Assembly: GCA_030765065.1 (NCBI GenBank) | Contig: CM060976.1 | Span: 56,714,539-56,778,538 of the forward strand | Length of the DNA stretch: 64,000 nucleotides | Origin: Deroplatys truncata | Taxonomy: Eukaryota > Arthropoda > Insecta > Mantodea > Mantidae | Reading direction: 5' to 3' | Part shown: positions 23,341 through 33,383 of the stretch, piece after piece | How positions within the stretch are numbered: position 1 is the stretch's first letter | Layout of the letters: the number at the start of each line of letters is the position of its first letter | The notes under the pieces: generated by a model | Database searches by the model: none | Seen by the model: the letters and a program-made list of their open reading frames with translations, nothing else | What the model was told of the DNA's origin: nothing | Made by a program: the position numbers and the translations under genes

Positions 23341-25307
23341 GGCGCGGACGTTGGCCGTTAGTGCCGCTCTCTTTATAGTGTGGACGCTCTCTGCTGATTG
23401 GCCCGCTTGTATGAGGGGGCTGGCGCCGGCTGTGTTGTTGCTCTCTTCTGATTGGCTCGCAGTGTTTTTCGGTTTTGTATGACCTTTCTTGTTTTTGATG
23501 ACTAGATGCCAGTTACTGTTGAGTTTCAATGCTTCTTCTTTCCTATTGAAATTATTGGGATGTTTGTAAATCTCTATTGCTTCGCGTTGTAGCCGGGTAT
23601 GGTAATGCTTTATGGAGGAAAGAATGTTGGTGTCCTGAAATCTAATAATGTGTTCGCCCTCGGCTTCAATGGCATGTTCGGCGACTGCCGATTTTTCTGT
23701 ATGGCCCAGGCGGCAGTTTCTTTTGTGTTCGCTGAGTCTGGTGTTAGCGCTCCGCTGTGTGGTACCAATGTCCACTGAACCACAGGAACAAGGAATACGG
23801 TAAACACCGGCCGATGACAGGGGATCTCGGGGGTCTTTGGAAGAGCGCAGTAGGCTATTTAATTGTCTTGTAGGTTTGAATACTGTTTTGACGTTATGAC
23901 GTTGAAGTATATGTTCAATACGGTCAGTGACATTTCTGAAATATGGCAGAAAGACAATGGACTTGCTTTTGGGTTGGTCCTGAGTAACCGGTCGGGGCTT
24001 GGCCGGACGGCAGGCTCTTCTCACCTCTTGGACTGAATAACCATTTGATTGTAGAGCTGTTTCTAGGTGTCGGATTTCTTGTGGAAGTAAGTGTGGTTCA
24101 CAAATACGGGAAGCACGGTTTGCGAGTGTCTTAATCATAGCACGTTTTTGTCTAGGATGGTGGTTGGAGTACTTGTTAAGGTAACGGTCTGTGTGTGTGG
24201 GTTTGCGGTAGACAGTATGACCCAGCGTGCCGTCAGCCTTCCTGCTAACGAGTACATCTAGAAAGGCTAGTTGGCCATCCTTTTCTAGTTCCATTGTGAA
24301 CTGTATACGCTGATTGATGCTATTTAGATGTAACAAAAAATCTTGAAGAGCTTGTTCACCATGGGGCCAGATGACGAAGGTGTCATACACATAGCGGAAC
24401 CAGGCTGTTGGTTTGAGTGGAGCTGAGTTTAGTGCCTTTGACTCAAATGCCTCCATGAAGAAATTAGCCACACACAACAGGGCTAAGGGGGCTGCCCATG
24501 GCAACACCGTCTATTTGCTCGTAGAATGACCGGTTCCACTGGAAATAAGTTGTAGCCAGGACATGGTGAAAAAGTGTAATGATATCATCAGAGAAGATGG
24601 GTTGTAACAACTTCAGAGTTTCTTGTACTGGAACCATGGTGAATAGAGACACAACGTCAAAACTGATTAGTAAATCCTTAGGTAGCAATTTGAGGTTGCG
24701 GAGAATTTGAATGAAATGAGTAGAGTCTTTGATGAAAGAGTCGGACAAGCCGACATGGGGTTGTAGAAGGCCGGTTAGGTATTTAGCTATGTCGTATGTG
24801 GGAGAACCAATACCACTAACAATGGGCCTGAGCGGAACCTCTGGTTTATGTATCTTGGGTAGCCCGTAAAGTCTAGGCGGCTGAACTTCGGACTTGGTAA
24901 GGCGGCGTTTGTCTTCCTTCGAAAGCGAGGAGTTCTTGATCAAAAGATTAGTTTTCCGTAGAATACGGGCTGTCGGATCACGTTTAATCTTATGGTAGGT
25001 TGCTGGTTGCAGGATTTCGGAGATTTTCTGTTGATAGTCTTGGTGGTTAAGAATAACTGTGGCATTACCCTTGTCCGCTGAGCAAACAATGATGTCTCGG
25101 TTGGAGTTCAGCTTCTTTAATGCAGTTCTCTCTTGATTGGTTAAATTACTGGTAGGAGGTTTGGCCTTCTCGAGAACCCTGGCAGATTCCCGGCGAATTT
25201 CATCAGCTGCAAGCCTTGGCAGAACTCGTATTCCTACTTGAATGTGAGAAATGATGTCTTCAACTGGCAACGTTGGAGTGACAACAGCGTAGTTACCTCC
25301 TTTGGCA
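23308..25307 (-). pseudogene. Penelope-like reverse transcriptase / GIY-YIG endonuclease, copy 1 (5'-truncated)
   Basis: Minus-strand coding remnant. The first part covers RT motifs from ADKGNATVILNH through YGLPKIHKPEVPLRPIVS, LISFDVVSLFTMVPV and GVAMGSPLSP. Near 24475 a 4 bp insertion (an extra TGTG relative to copy 2) shifts the frame, and the reading continues as ANFFMEAF to the C-terminus. The catalytic motif reads YVYD instead of YVDD, and the endonuclease motif reads DIG where copy 2 has YIG, so both active sites are hit as well as the frame. The N-terminal ~165 residues present in copy 2 are missing. The linker carries K-rich sequence before the C-terminal CSCG/GIY-YIG region (24000-23700). 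Confidence 0.9.
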
Positions 25308-25358
25308 GAGAGCGTCCACACTATAAAGAGAGCGGCACTAACGGCCAACGTCCGCGCC

Positions 25359-25398
25359 ACTGAAGATGTCCACCGCAGTTGTGGACGAAACGTCTGGG
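25359..25398 (+). ncRNA. Hammerhead-ribozyme-like motif, middle pLTR
   Basis: Core CTGAAGA, a 6 bp stem II (GTCCAC with GTGGAC) around the loop CGCAGTT, GAAA, then CGTC, which would give a two-pair stem III with no loop and cleavage after GUC. Type I hammerheads with minimal stem III are known from Penelope-like elements and are thought to act as dimers. One oddity: an extra U lies between the last core A and stem II. Confidence 0.7.
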
Positions 25399-25487
25399 AA
25401 ATCTTTCTTCAGCAGACCACGGCATAACAGCCCGGAAAATGATATTAGTTATAATAGTGACACCGGCCGTGAAAGCTACGTTCTTAC

Positions 25488-28004
25488 ATGACTCGCCTCT
25501 ACGGGGAGGAGGCATATCGTCTGATCCGTCGACTAGAAGTGCTACGCAAACAAAAATCTTCTTTGCTGTGTTCACTTGCCTTTCTTCTACGCTGCCGAGA
25601 CTCGGGAATTATTCCTAAATTCCTACGACAGAAACGACATTTCACTACCGCTGCCGCCAACCGCATTTACAATCGCTCTGAACTGGCCTTGCTCCGAGAA
25701 CGCATCCATCAGACCAGACGACAACTCTCTGCCAACAATAGTCAACTACTCATCTTGCATCTTCAAGTAAGTAACTCACTACACAGTTTTGATTGGGACA
25801 ACACTGACAGAATCACCTACAGCTCTATGACACACAATCACAACAGCATGACCACTCGTCACAAGAAGAAGTTTGATGGCCTTACTGCCTCCATCAAACC
25901 GCCGACTACTCTCAACCACTGCCGCACGGTATTGAACTTATCTGATCACCAGCTGTCACCTGCTGAAACGTCACTCCTTGCCAAAGGAGGTAACTACGCT
26001 GTTGTCACTCCAACGTTGCCAGTTGAAGACATCATTTCTCACATTGAAGCAGGAATACGAGTTCTGCCAAGGCTTGCAGCTGATGTAATTCGCCGGGAAT
26101 CTGCCAGGGTTCTCGAGAAGGCCAAACCTCCTACCAGTAATTTAACCAATCAAGAGAGAACTGCATTAAAGAAGCTGAACTCCAACCGAGACATCATTGT
26201 TTGCTCAGCGGACAAGGGTAATGCCACAGTTATTCTTAACCACCAAGACTATCAACAGAAAATCTCCGAACTCCTGCAACCAGCAACCTACCATAAGATT
26301 AAACGTGATCCGACAGCCCGTATTCTACGGAAAACTAATCTTTTGATCAAGAACTCCTCGCTTTCGAAGGAAGACAAACGCCGCCTTACCAAGTCCGAAG
26401 CTCAGCCGCCAAGACTTTACGGGCTACCCAAGATACATAAACCAGAGGTTCCGCTCAGGCCCATTGTTAGTGGTATTGGTTCTCCCACATACGACATAGC
26501 TAAATACCTAACCGGCCTTCTACAACCCCATGTCGGCTTGTCCGACTCTTTCATCAAAGACTCTACTCATTTCATTCAAATTCTCCGCAACCTCAAATTG
26601 ATACCTAAGGATTTACTAATCAGTTTTGACGTTGTGTCTCTATTCACCATGGTTCCAGTACAAGAAACTCTGAAGTTGTTACAACCCATCTTCTCTGATG
26701 ATATCATTACACTTTTTCACCATGTCCTGACTACAACTTATTTCCAGTGGAACCGGTCATTCTACGAGCAAATAGACGGTGTTACCGTGGGCAGCCCCCT
26801 TAGCCCTGTTGTGGCCAATTTCTTCATGGAGGCATTTGATTTGAGTCAAAGGCACTAAACTCAGCTCCACTCAAACCAACAGCCTGGTTCCGCTATGTGG
26901 ATGACACCTTCGTCATCTGGCCCCATGGTGAACAAGCTCTTCAAGATTTTTTGTTACATCTAAATAGCATCAATCAGCGTATACAGTTCACAATGGAACA
27001 AGAAAAGGATGGCCAACTAGCCTTTCTAGATGTACTCGTTAGCAGGAAGGCTGACGGCACGCTGGGTCATACTGTCTACCGCAAACCCACACACACAGAC
27101 CGTTACCTCCAACCACCATCCTAGACAAAAACGTGCTATGATTAAGACACTCGCAAACCGTTCTTCCCGTATTTGTGAACCACACTTACTTCCACAAGAA
27201 ATCCGACACCTAGAAACAGCTCTACAATCAAATGGTTATTCAGTCCAAGAGGTGAGAAGAGCCTGCCGTCCGGCCAAGCCCCGACCGGTTACTCAGGACC
27301 AACCCAAAAGCAAGTCCATTGTCTTTCTGCCATATTTCAGAAATGTCACTGACCGTTTTGAACATATACTTCAACGTCATAACGTCAAAACAGTATTCAA
27401 ACCTACAAGACAATTAAATAGCCTACTGCGCTCTTCCAAAGACCCCCGAGATCCCCTGTCATCGGCCGGTGTTTACCGTATTCCTTGTTCCTGTGGTTCA
27501 GTGTACATTGGTACCACACAGCGGAGCGCTAACACCAGACTCAGCGAACACAAAAGAAACTGCCGCCTGGGCCATACAGAAAAATCGGCAGTCGCCGAAC
27601 ATGCCATTGAAGCCGAGGGCGAACACATTATTAGATTTCAGGACACCAACATTCTTTCCTCCATAAAGCATTACCATACCCGGCTACAACGCGAAGCAAT
27701 AGAGATTTACAAACATCCCAATAATTTCAATAGGAAAGAAGAAGCATTGAAACTCAACAGTAACTGGCATCTAGTCATCAAAAACAAGAAAGGTCATACA
27801 AAACCGAAAAACACTGCGAGCCAATCAGAAGAGAGCAACAACACAGCCGGCGCCAGCCCCCTCATACCAGCGGGTCAATCAGCAGAGAGCGTCCACACTA
27901 TAAAGAGAGCGGCACTAACGGCCAACGTCCGCGCCACTGAAAATGTCCACCGCAGTTGTGGACGAAACGTCTGGGAAATCTTTCTTCAGCAGACCACGGC
28001 ATAA
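25488..28004 (+). pseudogene. Penelope-like reverse transcriptase / GIY-YIG endonuclease, copy 2 (two indels)
   Basis: Starts at ATG 25488 (MTRLYGEEAYRLIRRLEVL). The N-terminal region of ~165 residues is rich in R, L and S. RT motifs follow: ADKGNATVILNH about residue 240, YGLPKIHKP about 311, SFDVVSLF about 377, GVTVGSPLSP about 430 (copy 1 keeps AMGSPLSP). A 5 bp tandem duplication (TTTGA) near 26840 shifts the frame. The YVDD catalytic motif (26895-26906) is intact in the shifted frame. An 11 bp deletion near 27107 returns to the original frame, and the GIY-YIG domain follows (GVYRIPCSCGSVYIGTTQRS, 27466-27525) with intact Tyr and Gly residues. Without the two indels it would match the usual Penelope-like protein layout (RT, linker, GIY-YIG). 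Confidence 0.9.
27936..27976 (+). ncRNA. Hammerhead-ribozyme-like motif with core mutation, right pLTR
   Basis: Same motif, but the core reads CTGAAAA instead of CTGAAGA. The changed G corresponds to the catalytic G8 of hammerhead ribozymes, so this copy is probably inactive. Confidence 0.65.
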
Positions 28005-28029
28005 CAGCCCGGAAAATTATATTAGTTAT

Positions 28030-28043
28030 AAAATCGGTTGTGT
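28030..28043. repeat. Target-site duplication of the Penelope-like composite, right
   Basis: AAAATCGGTTGTGT, identical to 23199-23212. The right end of the element stops at ATTAGTTAT just before it. Confidence 0.9.
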
Positions 28044-28234
28044 TTTTCTTTTTGTTGAGATTATTGTAGTACATACACAGATATACATACTTTTCTCTCT
28101 TTATAATATTAAAACAGAGTATATACTGTTTTGGCCCATCCTAAGTCTATGCATATGCAATACTGAGCTCGGTGCGGAAACAATAGCGTATACATAGTTT
28201 ATGAAAATCAAATTGTTTGCATTATAGAAACTTT

Positions 28235-28705
28235 ATACAACGGAAAGAGACACCTCGCACACTGCAACCTACATAGATCTACTGTGGCTACATTCCTCAG
28301 GAGAAAGGGATGAAGTGAAGGTAGCACAGGAGGCTAGAGGTCGCAGGACGACGGGTCAGAGACGCGCGGAAGCCTCTTAACAGTTCCTGACACGAAGACC
28401 CATTCTACTGCTGCAGTTGCCTAGAGAGGGCGATGAACCTCCCGTCGATCAAGAAGTTCTCTGGTGTCCACGGTGAACACCTTTCTTTCCTTTAATTATG
28501 CATCTGTCCGACACCGCCATACGCCCCGAAACCTCGGAGCAACCTGAAAGATGAGAGGGAAACGGAATTGAAGCGAAATAATGGAGAGGAAACCACGAAA
28601 AACCCCGAGGTCAGAGTAGAAGTTGACAGTAGTCGAATCCGGGACCTCCCGCATGCGAGCCCACATGTTACGGGTGAGTCACCTCGGTAAGCTATGTTCT
28701 TTGAA
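28235..28705 (-). mobile_element. Long tRNA-derived SINE, family S2
   Basis: Minus-strand copy of a ~450-500 bp SINE. The head at 28705-28625 reads GTGGGCTCGCATGCGGGAGG followed by the degenerate B box GGATTCGACTA (coding sense). The body shares CCTCTCCATT, CAATTCCGTTTCC and ATGGCGGTGTCGGACAGATG with copies at 45.5, 51.5 and 59.7 kb. The tail contains GCCCTCTCTAGGCAACTGC and TTGCAGTGTGCGAGGTGTC. ORFs inside are incidental. Confidence 0.75.
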
Positions 28706-28928
28706 GAATAGGAAGGTGAATAAGACAAATTTTGCATTTTAATGTGCCCAAACTGTGAAAATTGGCCAAAAATGGTTAAGATTACCAATTAGCTTTTTTA
28801 ACATCTTATTAAATCCGATTCTCTAGGAACATAATTGTGTAAATATTTTTGATATCGTAGTGAAAACGAAGAACTTAAATAACCATTTAAATAACCCTGA
28901 ACGGAGAGTATGTTATCGCATTTGAGGC

Positions 28929-30650
28929 GTTTTACTCTCTCTACCACGTATTTAGTAGGAGAGGAGGTACCGCATTCCATCCAAAAAATTCGATATCAAG
29001 ATCTCACCGAGAGTGCACGTTTTGAGGCTCCTTGAATCAAAATAAAACATTTTTAGAAAAACATCCGTGTTTATGTGTGTCTGAACAGTATAACGCAAAA
29101 ATGAAAACTAATAAATATCAAACTTGGTATTTAAGTTCAGTATCTTCCAAAAGATGCGACACGCAGATTTTCGAAAAAATCTCCCCATCCCAAACTACCC
29201 TTTACATAGATCATTTTTCTAAATTTGTATTTTCTAAAAAATAGCTGTAACTATTTGGATTAAAATACCATATATGAAATATATTTACTAGACAAATAAC
29301 ATGTATATCTTGAATTTTCTGGGAATAGCGTATGAAGTCCTCTTCGTTGGGAAGGAATTTTATATAATCTTTGTATAAGTGGTAAATGTTAAGCGACAGA
29401 CGATAACTTACTACACAGAAAATGTAGATCTCTTTAAAACATTCAATTTATTTCAAATAAGTTTTTTGTAGCATAAGCCATTACTGAGATATCTGTTATT
29501 AAAGGTTAAAGGTTTTCATTTATTGGTCATTCTATTGAATTCCTGTTTACATTCGGTTGTTTCTCGCGATTGCATTTGAACAGTACGGAATTTTAAGGCC
29601 CACATAGTGCCCAGTTCTTAAAAAATCTGATGTGTTACACTCACATGACTTTCTCTACTTTTTTACAAACTATTTTTACAAACGCTTATTCTCCATATGC
29701 TTCATGTTAATCGAGATATCGAGATGTTAATCTTATTGTTAATTTTCTTGTAGATGCAAGGGGAATTGCTAGGTTTTAAGCGATAGTCAAATATTTTAAT
29801 AGCTGGTTGCTATGTGGAGTATTCCATTCTCTTTGCATTACCAGGACAAAAAAAAAACCATGAATAACGAATTCCCATATGAGGAAAAAGTACAAGTATT
29901 GGAAAATTTAAGGGAACAACAAGCAATATCTCGAAAATGGTTCACTCAACAAAAAATGTATATGATATAAATTGTGTATTTTAACGCGATCTACATGTTT
30001 TGTGTAGTAAAATTTTGTCTATGTCTTATGGTTTACCAGTTATGCAAAAGTCGTTCACAATGAAGAATACTTTTGGAGTGATTCCCAGAAAATTCGAGAT
30101 ATGCATTTCGTTTGTCATGAAAATAACTTAAACATATGATATTTTAATCAAAATCGTTAGAGCCATTTTTGAGAAAATTAAAATTTTCGAAAAATGTTCC
30201 ATGTAAAGAGTAATCTGGGGTGGGGAGATTTTCTTGAAAACTTCGTGTTGCATATCTGGAAGATACTGAACCTAAATACCAAGTTTGGTGTTTATCCGAC
30301 TGTTCATTTCTGAGTTATGCTGTTCACAGATACACACAAGGACATGTTTCCAAAAATGCTTTTTTTGGATTTAGGGTGTCTCAAAACATGTATTTCCGGT
30401 GAAATCTCGGTATCGAATTTTTGGGTGGAATACAATACTTCCCCTACTTACTATATGTAGTAGAGAAAGTAAAAATTGGCTATCGCTGTTCTTTTTGTAT
30501 CCGTAACGAAATGTGCAATGTAGCTATTTCTGCAAAGGTTTATTTAAATTAAAATATAGTAGATAGAAAAGTAAGCTTTTGTAAGAATAGTTGGGATACC
30601 CACTAAAAAGTATAGAGGGCAGTGGAAGTCATGTGAATATATCACATCAG
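28929..30650 (+). repeat. R-family copy R-h, interrupted by R-i
   Basis: Plus-strand R copy in two parts: 28929-29621 (ACTCTCTCTACCACGTATTT to CCAGTTCTTAAAAA) and 30474-30650 (GGCTATCGCTGTTCTTTTTG to GTCATGTGAATATATCACATCAG). Another R copy in reverse orientation lies exactly between. Joining the two parts restores the usual order CCAGTTCT ... GACTATCGCTGTTC. Confidence 0.85.
29622..30473 (-). repeat. R-family copy R-i, complete, nested in R-h
   Basis: Complete minus-strand R copy of about 850 bp. The insertion junctions define the ends of the family: one end CTGATGTGTTACACTCACAT, the other GTAGTAGAGAAAGT, with AAAAAT on one side and AAAAAT on the other as a possible target duplication. The motif ACTTTCTCTAC occurs at one terminus and, inverted, about 20 bp inside the other, so the inverted repeats are offset. 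It belongs to the CATGCAAAG-type subfamily in its distal third, unlike its host R-h. Confidence 0.85.
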
Positions 30651-31559
30651 ATTTTTGTATTTCTTAGATTTTTTATTTTATTTTCTCGAAGAGCTTTTAA
30701 CACATTTTGGTACACATACGTTATTTAGTTTCTAAGTTACACATTGTAAGTAACAATATCCAGTATTTTATGAAAAAATATATAAGCAGAATTTCAGGCA
30801 AGTAAATATAAGCGGGTTTTTCAGTGCGTTTTTCTCCATTATAATATTTTAGACATTTCTCAGCATTTAAATGCTTTGTTCATAACTTTTTAATTTATCA
30901 GAGTGAAACTTTGAATATAGTTTCTCCAACACCGGGTAACTAGAACTTGCCTTGTAGTCATTAGTGTGAGGCAAATGTGTCACGCCCCCAAGCTCACCCA
31001 AATTTGATAAGTATACATTTTATGCTAAAGCCGAAACTCACTGTTAATTAAAATTTAGGTTCTAAAGCCAATTAATTTAAAAGTATATTTCTCAGAAAAT
31101 TGTTTTGAAACAAATACGGAATACAAACCTGAAACGTTGTTTAAAAGTTATGAAAGTTACATCGTAAGCAGCATTTTTGATGAAATAGCTTAAATTTGTG
31201 TTTTAAAAATCCATAATCCAGTAATGACTTGTTCCGACATAAGATGTAGTAAAAGTTCAAAAGCTCGGTAGAGTACTATGAGGTTTGGAAAACTCACAGT
31301 TTGGTCCGCTTAATAACACTTTGGAAACGCAGCCTAACAAAGATGCATAATTCCCCAGATATATAACTAGAGAAATCATCGGACAACATATTTAAAAAAG
31401 GACGCACTATTTCGTTCTTCCAGTATTATGATCATTGTCATATCGCATATATACTGCTGTGTAAAATTATTTCCTTCTGTGCAAAGGTTTGGTAATCGTC
31501 TTCCTTCTTCGCCATAATCACTGACTATTGCCTATAACCTACGAGGCGGAAAATACCAA
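30651..31559. other. Unassigned AT-rich spacer
   Basis: About 0.9 kb without recognisable gene or repeat. Confidence 0.4.
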
Positions 31560-31925
31560 TAATTTTTTTAAAAAATATCAATATTATCTTGCAGATACGG
31601 TATTATCCTTCATTACCTTACACTACTTCCCCATATAGTCAGCGCCGTTATCCAAAGGCACTAGTCTTAGCGGGAAAGGCATACATCAAAAAATGAAGCC
31701 GCGTGTGGCAAAAGCAAGTCTGCACTTCTTGTTTCACATCATCGTGTTGACATGTTTTCCCACCGAGGAATTTCTTCAGATGAAGAAATAGGTCGAAAAT
31801 CGCTTGGTGTAGGGAGGGGTCGAATTACTCCCAACCATATTATGCCAATAGATCTTGAGTTTGTTTCGCTTTGTTGGGCCGGGCATTTTCACTCATTATT
31901 GTTTCAGCATAAACCTCACAAATGG
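31560..31925 (-). pseudogene. Mariner transposase C-terminal remnant
   Basis: Minus-strand relic recognisable from NARPNKAKQTQDLL (second Asp region, near 31900-31860) through a decayed SPDLAPSDFHLF region to LHLKKFLGGK and DDVKQEVQTCF near 31730, with a possible ADYMGK terminus (cf. GDYVEK) near 31640. Several stops and frameshifts. The N-terminal half is missing. Downstream, 31935-32000 resembles 41600-41660 (shared TCGGCGGG motif). Confidence 0.6.
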
Positions 31926-33383
31926 CGATGAATGTTTGCTGGCGTAACATTTCTCACATTCAAAAATCGAATTACTGATCTTTCTTCACAGTCGGCGGGT
32001 CGTTCGATTGTTTTATCTCGAAACGATCTAACAACAGGAAAACACAAAATGATGATCGCTCACGGCTGCGTCTGGCTTCCTAATGAATGGAGGAAGTCAT
32101 CGCGCATGCTCAAAATCGTAACTGCAGAGCTGTAGTTGTAAAATATTAAAACGGTACTTACTTTAAAAACAAGCCTCCTATAACCTGGTTGCAGTTCAAG
32201 TGTTAAATTAAGCACTGAATTGTGCTATGGATTTAATTTATAGCATGTGTATGTTGTTAAACTTTGCAAATTACTGTACTATAATAGTATGAAGAGTTAA
32301 TAATAGCCTAAAAACCTAATCTAGTAATAATGATTAAATGCTCATATAATTAACCTAATTAATGTAATTATAACTAATCTAATAAACATAGTAATACAAT
32401 TAATACAATAAAATATAATTTATTCTAATCAGCGCATCATTTGGTGACTAAACGGTCGGCGTGCAAAGACTGGACACTGGAATATAATAACAGGGCGTCA
32501 GGGTAATAGATACCATATAGCTAAGCTTCCCAATACAATAACAGGTGCGTGTTTGTGGAGGAGTTTCCAGTTATGAATGGTACCTGAACCTAACAACCTG
32601 AAAATCTCCAGATTCTAGTGACTTATTCCCTAATGACGGAAAAATACATTTGCACTTTAGTAACCTTTCTGTACCCTTATCTCCATTTATACCTGTACGT
32701 ATTCTTACTAGTTGTAAAGGAAATTTCACAGCCTCGGTTTGATGAGAAGTAGAGGTGTATAAAGGAAACCGGTAAGCAGAAAACCATTGTTTATGCATGT
32801 TACTAGAATGTGCTGTTATCCTATTCAGACATTGTTGGTGAAGAAGGCCATTTGTCGCACTTTCATTGCAGGATTTAAGGCCAAACACCGTAAAAACCTC
32901 AGTTCGCCGTAGAGCCGTGCATCAGGTTGTACCCATATCGTCACTCTTGTTGCCCTGGCTCTCGATAAACCTCCAGGGTTAGGAGCTTTTTATGGCTTTT
33001 TCTCTTTGGATGTTTCTTCCTGCGTGATGCCGGATTTTCCTCGCCGAAAACAACACCGATTTCGCCCGTCAGAAGGATTTGTTCCCTGATAAATATATTG
33101 CTACTGTGTTGTGTGCATGCGGTAGGCGGAAAAAGGGAGTTATTTAAAGCACATAACGAGATGAGGAAGAGTGGCAACCTAAAGTAAACAGGAAAATAAC
33201 TGAGCAAGAAATAAGGCGGTGAAGAGTAACAAAGTAGAAAGAGAGGCGGAAAGAATTTGTAAACAAAATGAAACAAAGGCAAGACGAGCAAGGATACCAC
33301 AAAGTGAGATAAGGGGGAGGTTAAGCAATAGAGTAGAAGGGAAAAGAGAGGAAAAAGAAAACATGTGGTATACACACGACTGT
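31926..33383. other. Unassigned; purine-rich tract at about 33120-33370
   Basis: No gene found. 31930-32010 shares short similarity with about 41590-41660, suggesting an unnamed repeat. 33120-33370 is strongly purine-rich, which produces a long leucine/phenylalanine/serine-rich minus-strand frame (144 codons, 32941-33375) that I consider an artefact. Confidence 0.45.

Larger units (their letters stand above)
23213..28029. mobile_element. Composite Penelope-like retroelement: two inverted copies, one target-site duplication
   Basis: Two copies of one Penelope-like element lie head to head. Copy 1 reads on the minus strand (25307 to 23213), copy 2 on the plus strand (25308 to 28029). The identical 14-mer AAAATCGGTTGTGT flanks the whole block (23199-23212 and 28030-28043), which suggests integration as a single unit. 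A ~148 bp pLTR with a hammerhead-like motif occurs three times (23245-23393 minus, 25306-25455 plus, 27882-28029 plus). Copy 1 lacks its first ~165 codons, cut at the residues AKGGNYAVV and joined to the pLTR of copy 2. This is the 5'-truncated inverted arrangement known for Penelope elements. Both copies carry disabling mutations. Confidence 0.92.

Noticed and set aside
23105..25618. Short ORFs starting MWTKRLGNLSS at both pLTRs as a separate gene
   Set aside because: They are translations of the pLTR including the hammerhead-like motif; no reason to think they are proteins.
28929..30650. Helitron origin of family R
   Set aside because: The deduced ends do not show the 5' TC / 3' CTRR plus hairpin arrangement, and the suspected duplications argue against it; left unclassified.
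32941..33375. 144-codon minus-strand ORF with hydrophobic residues (possible membrane protein)
   Set aside because: Encoded by a purine-rich low-complexity tract that gives L/F/S/P-rich frames on the other strand.
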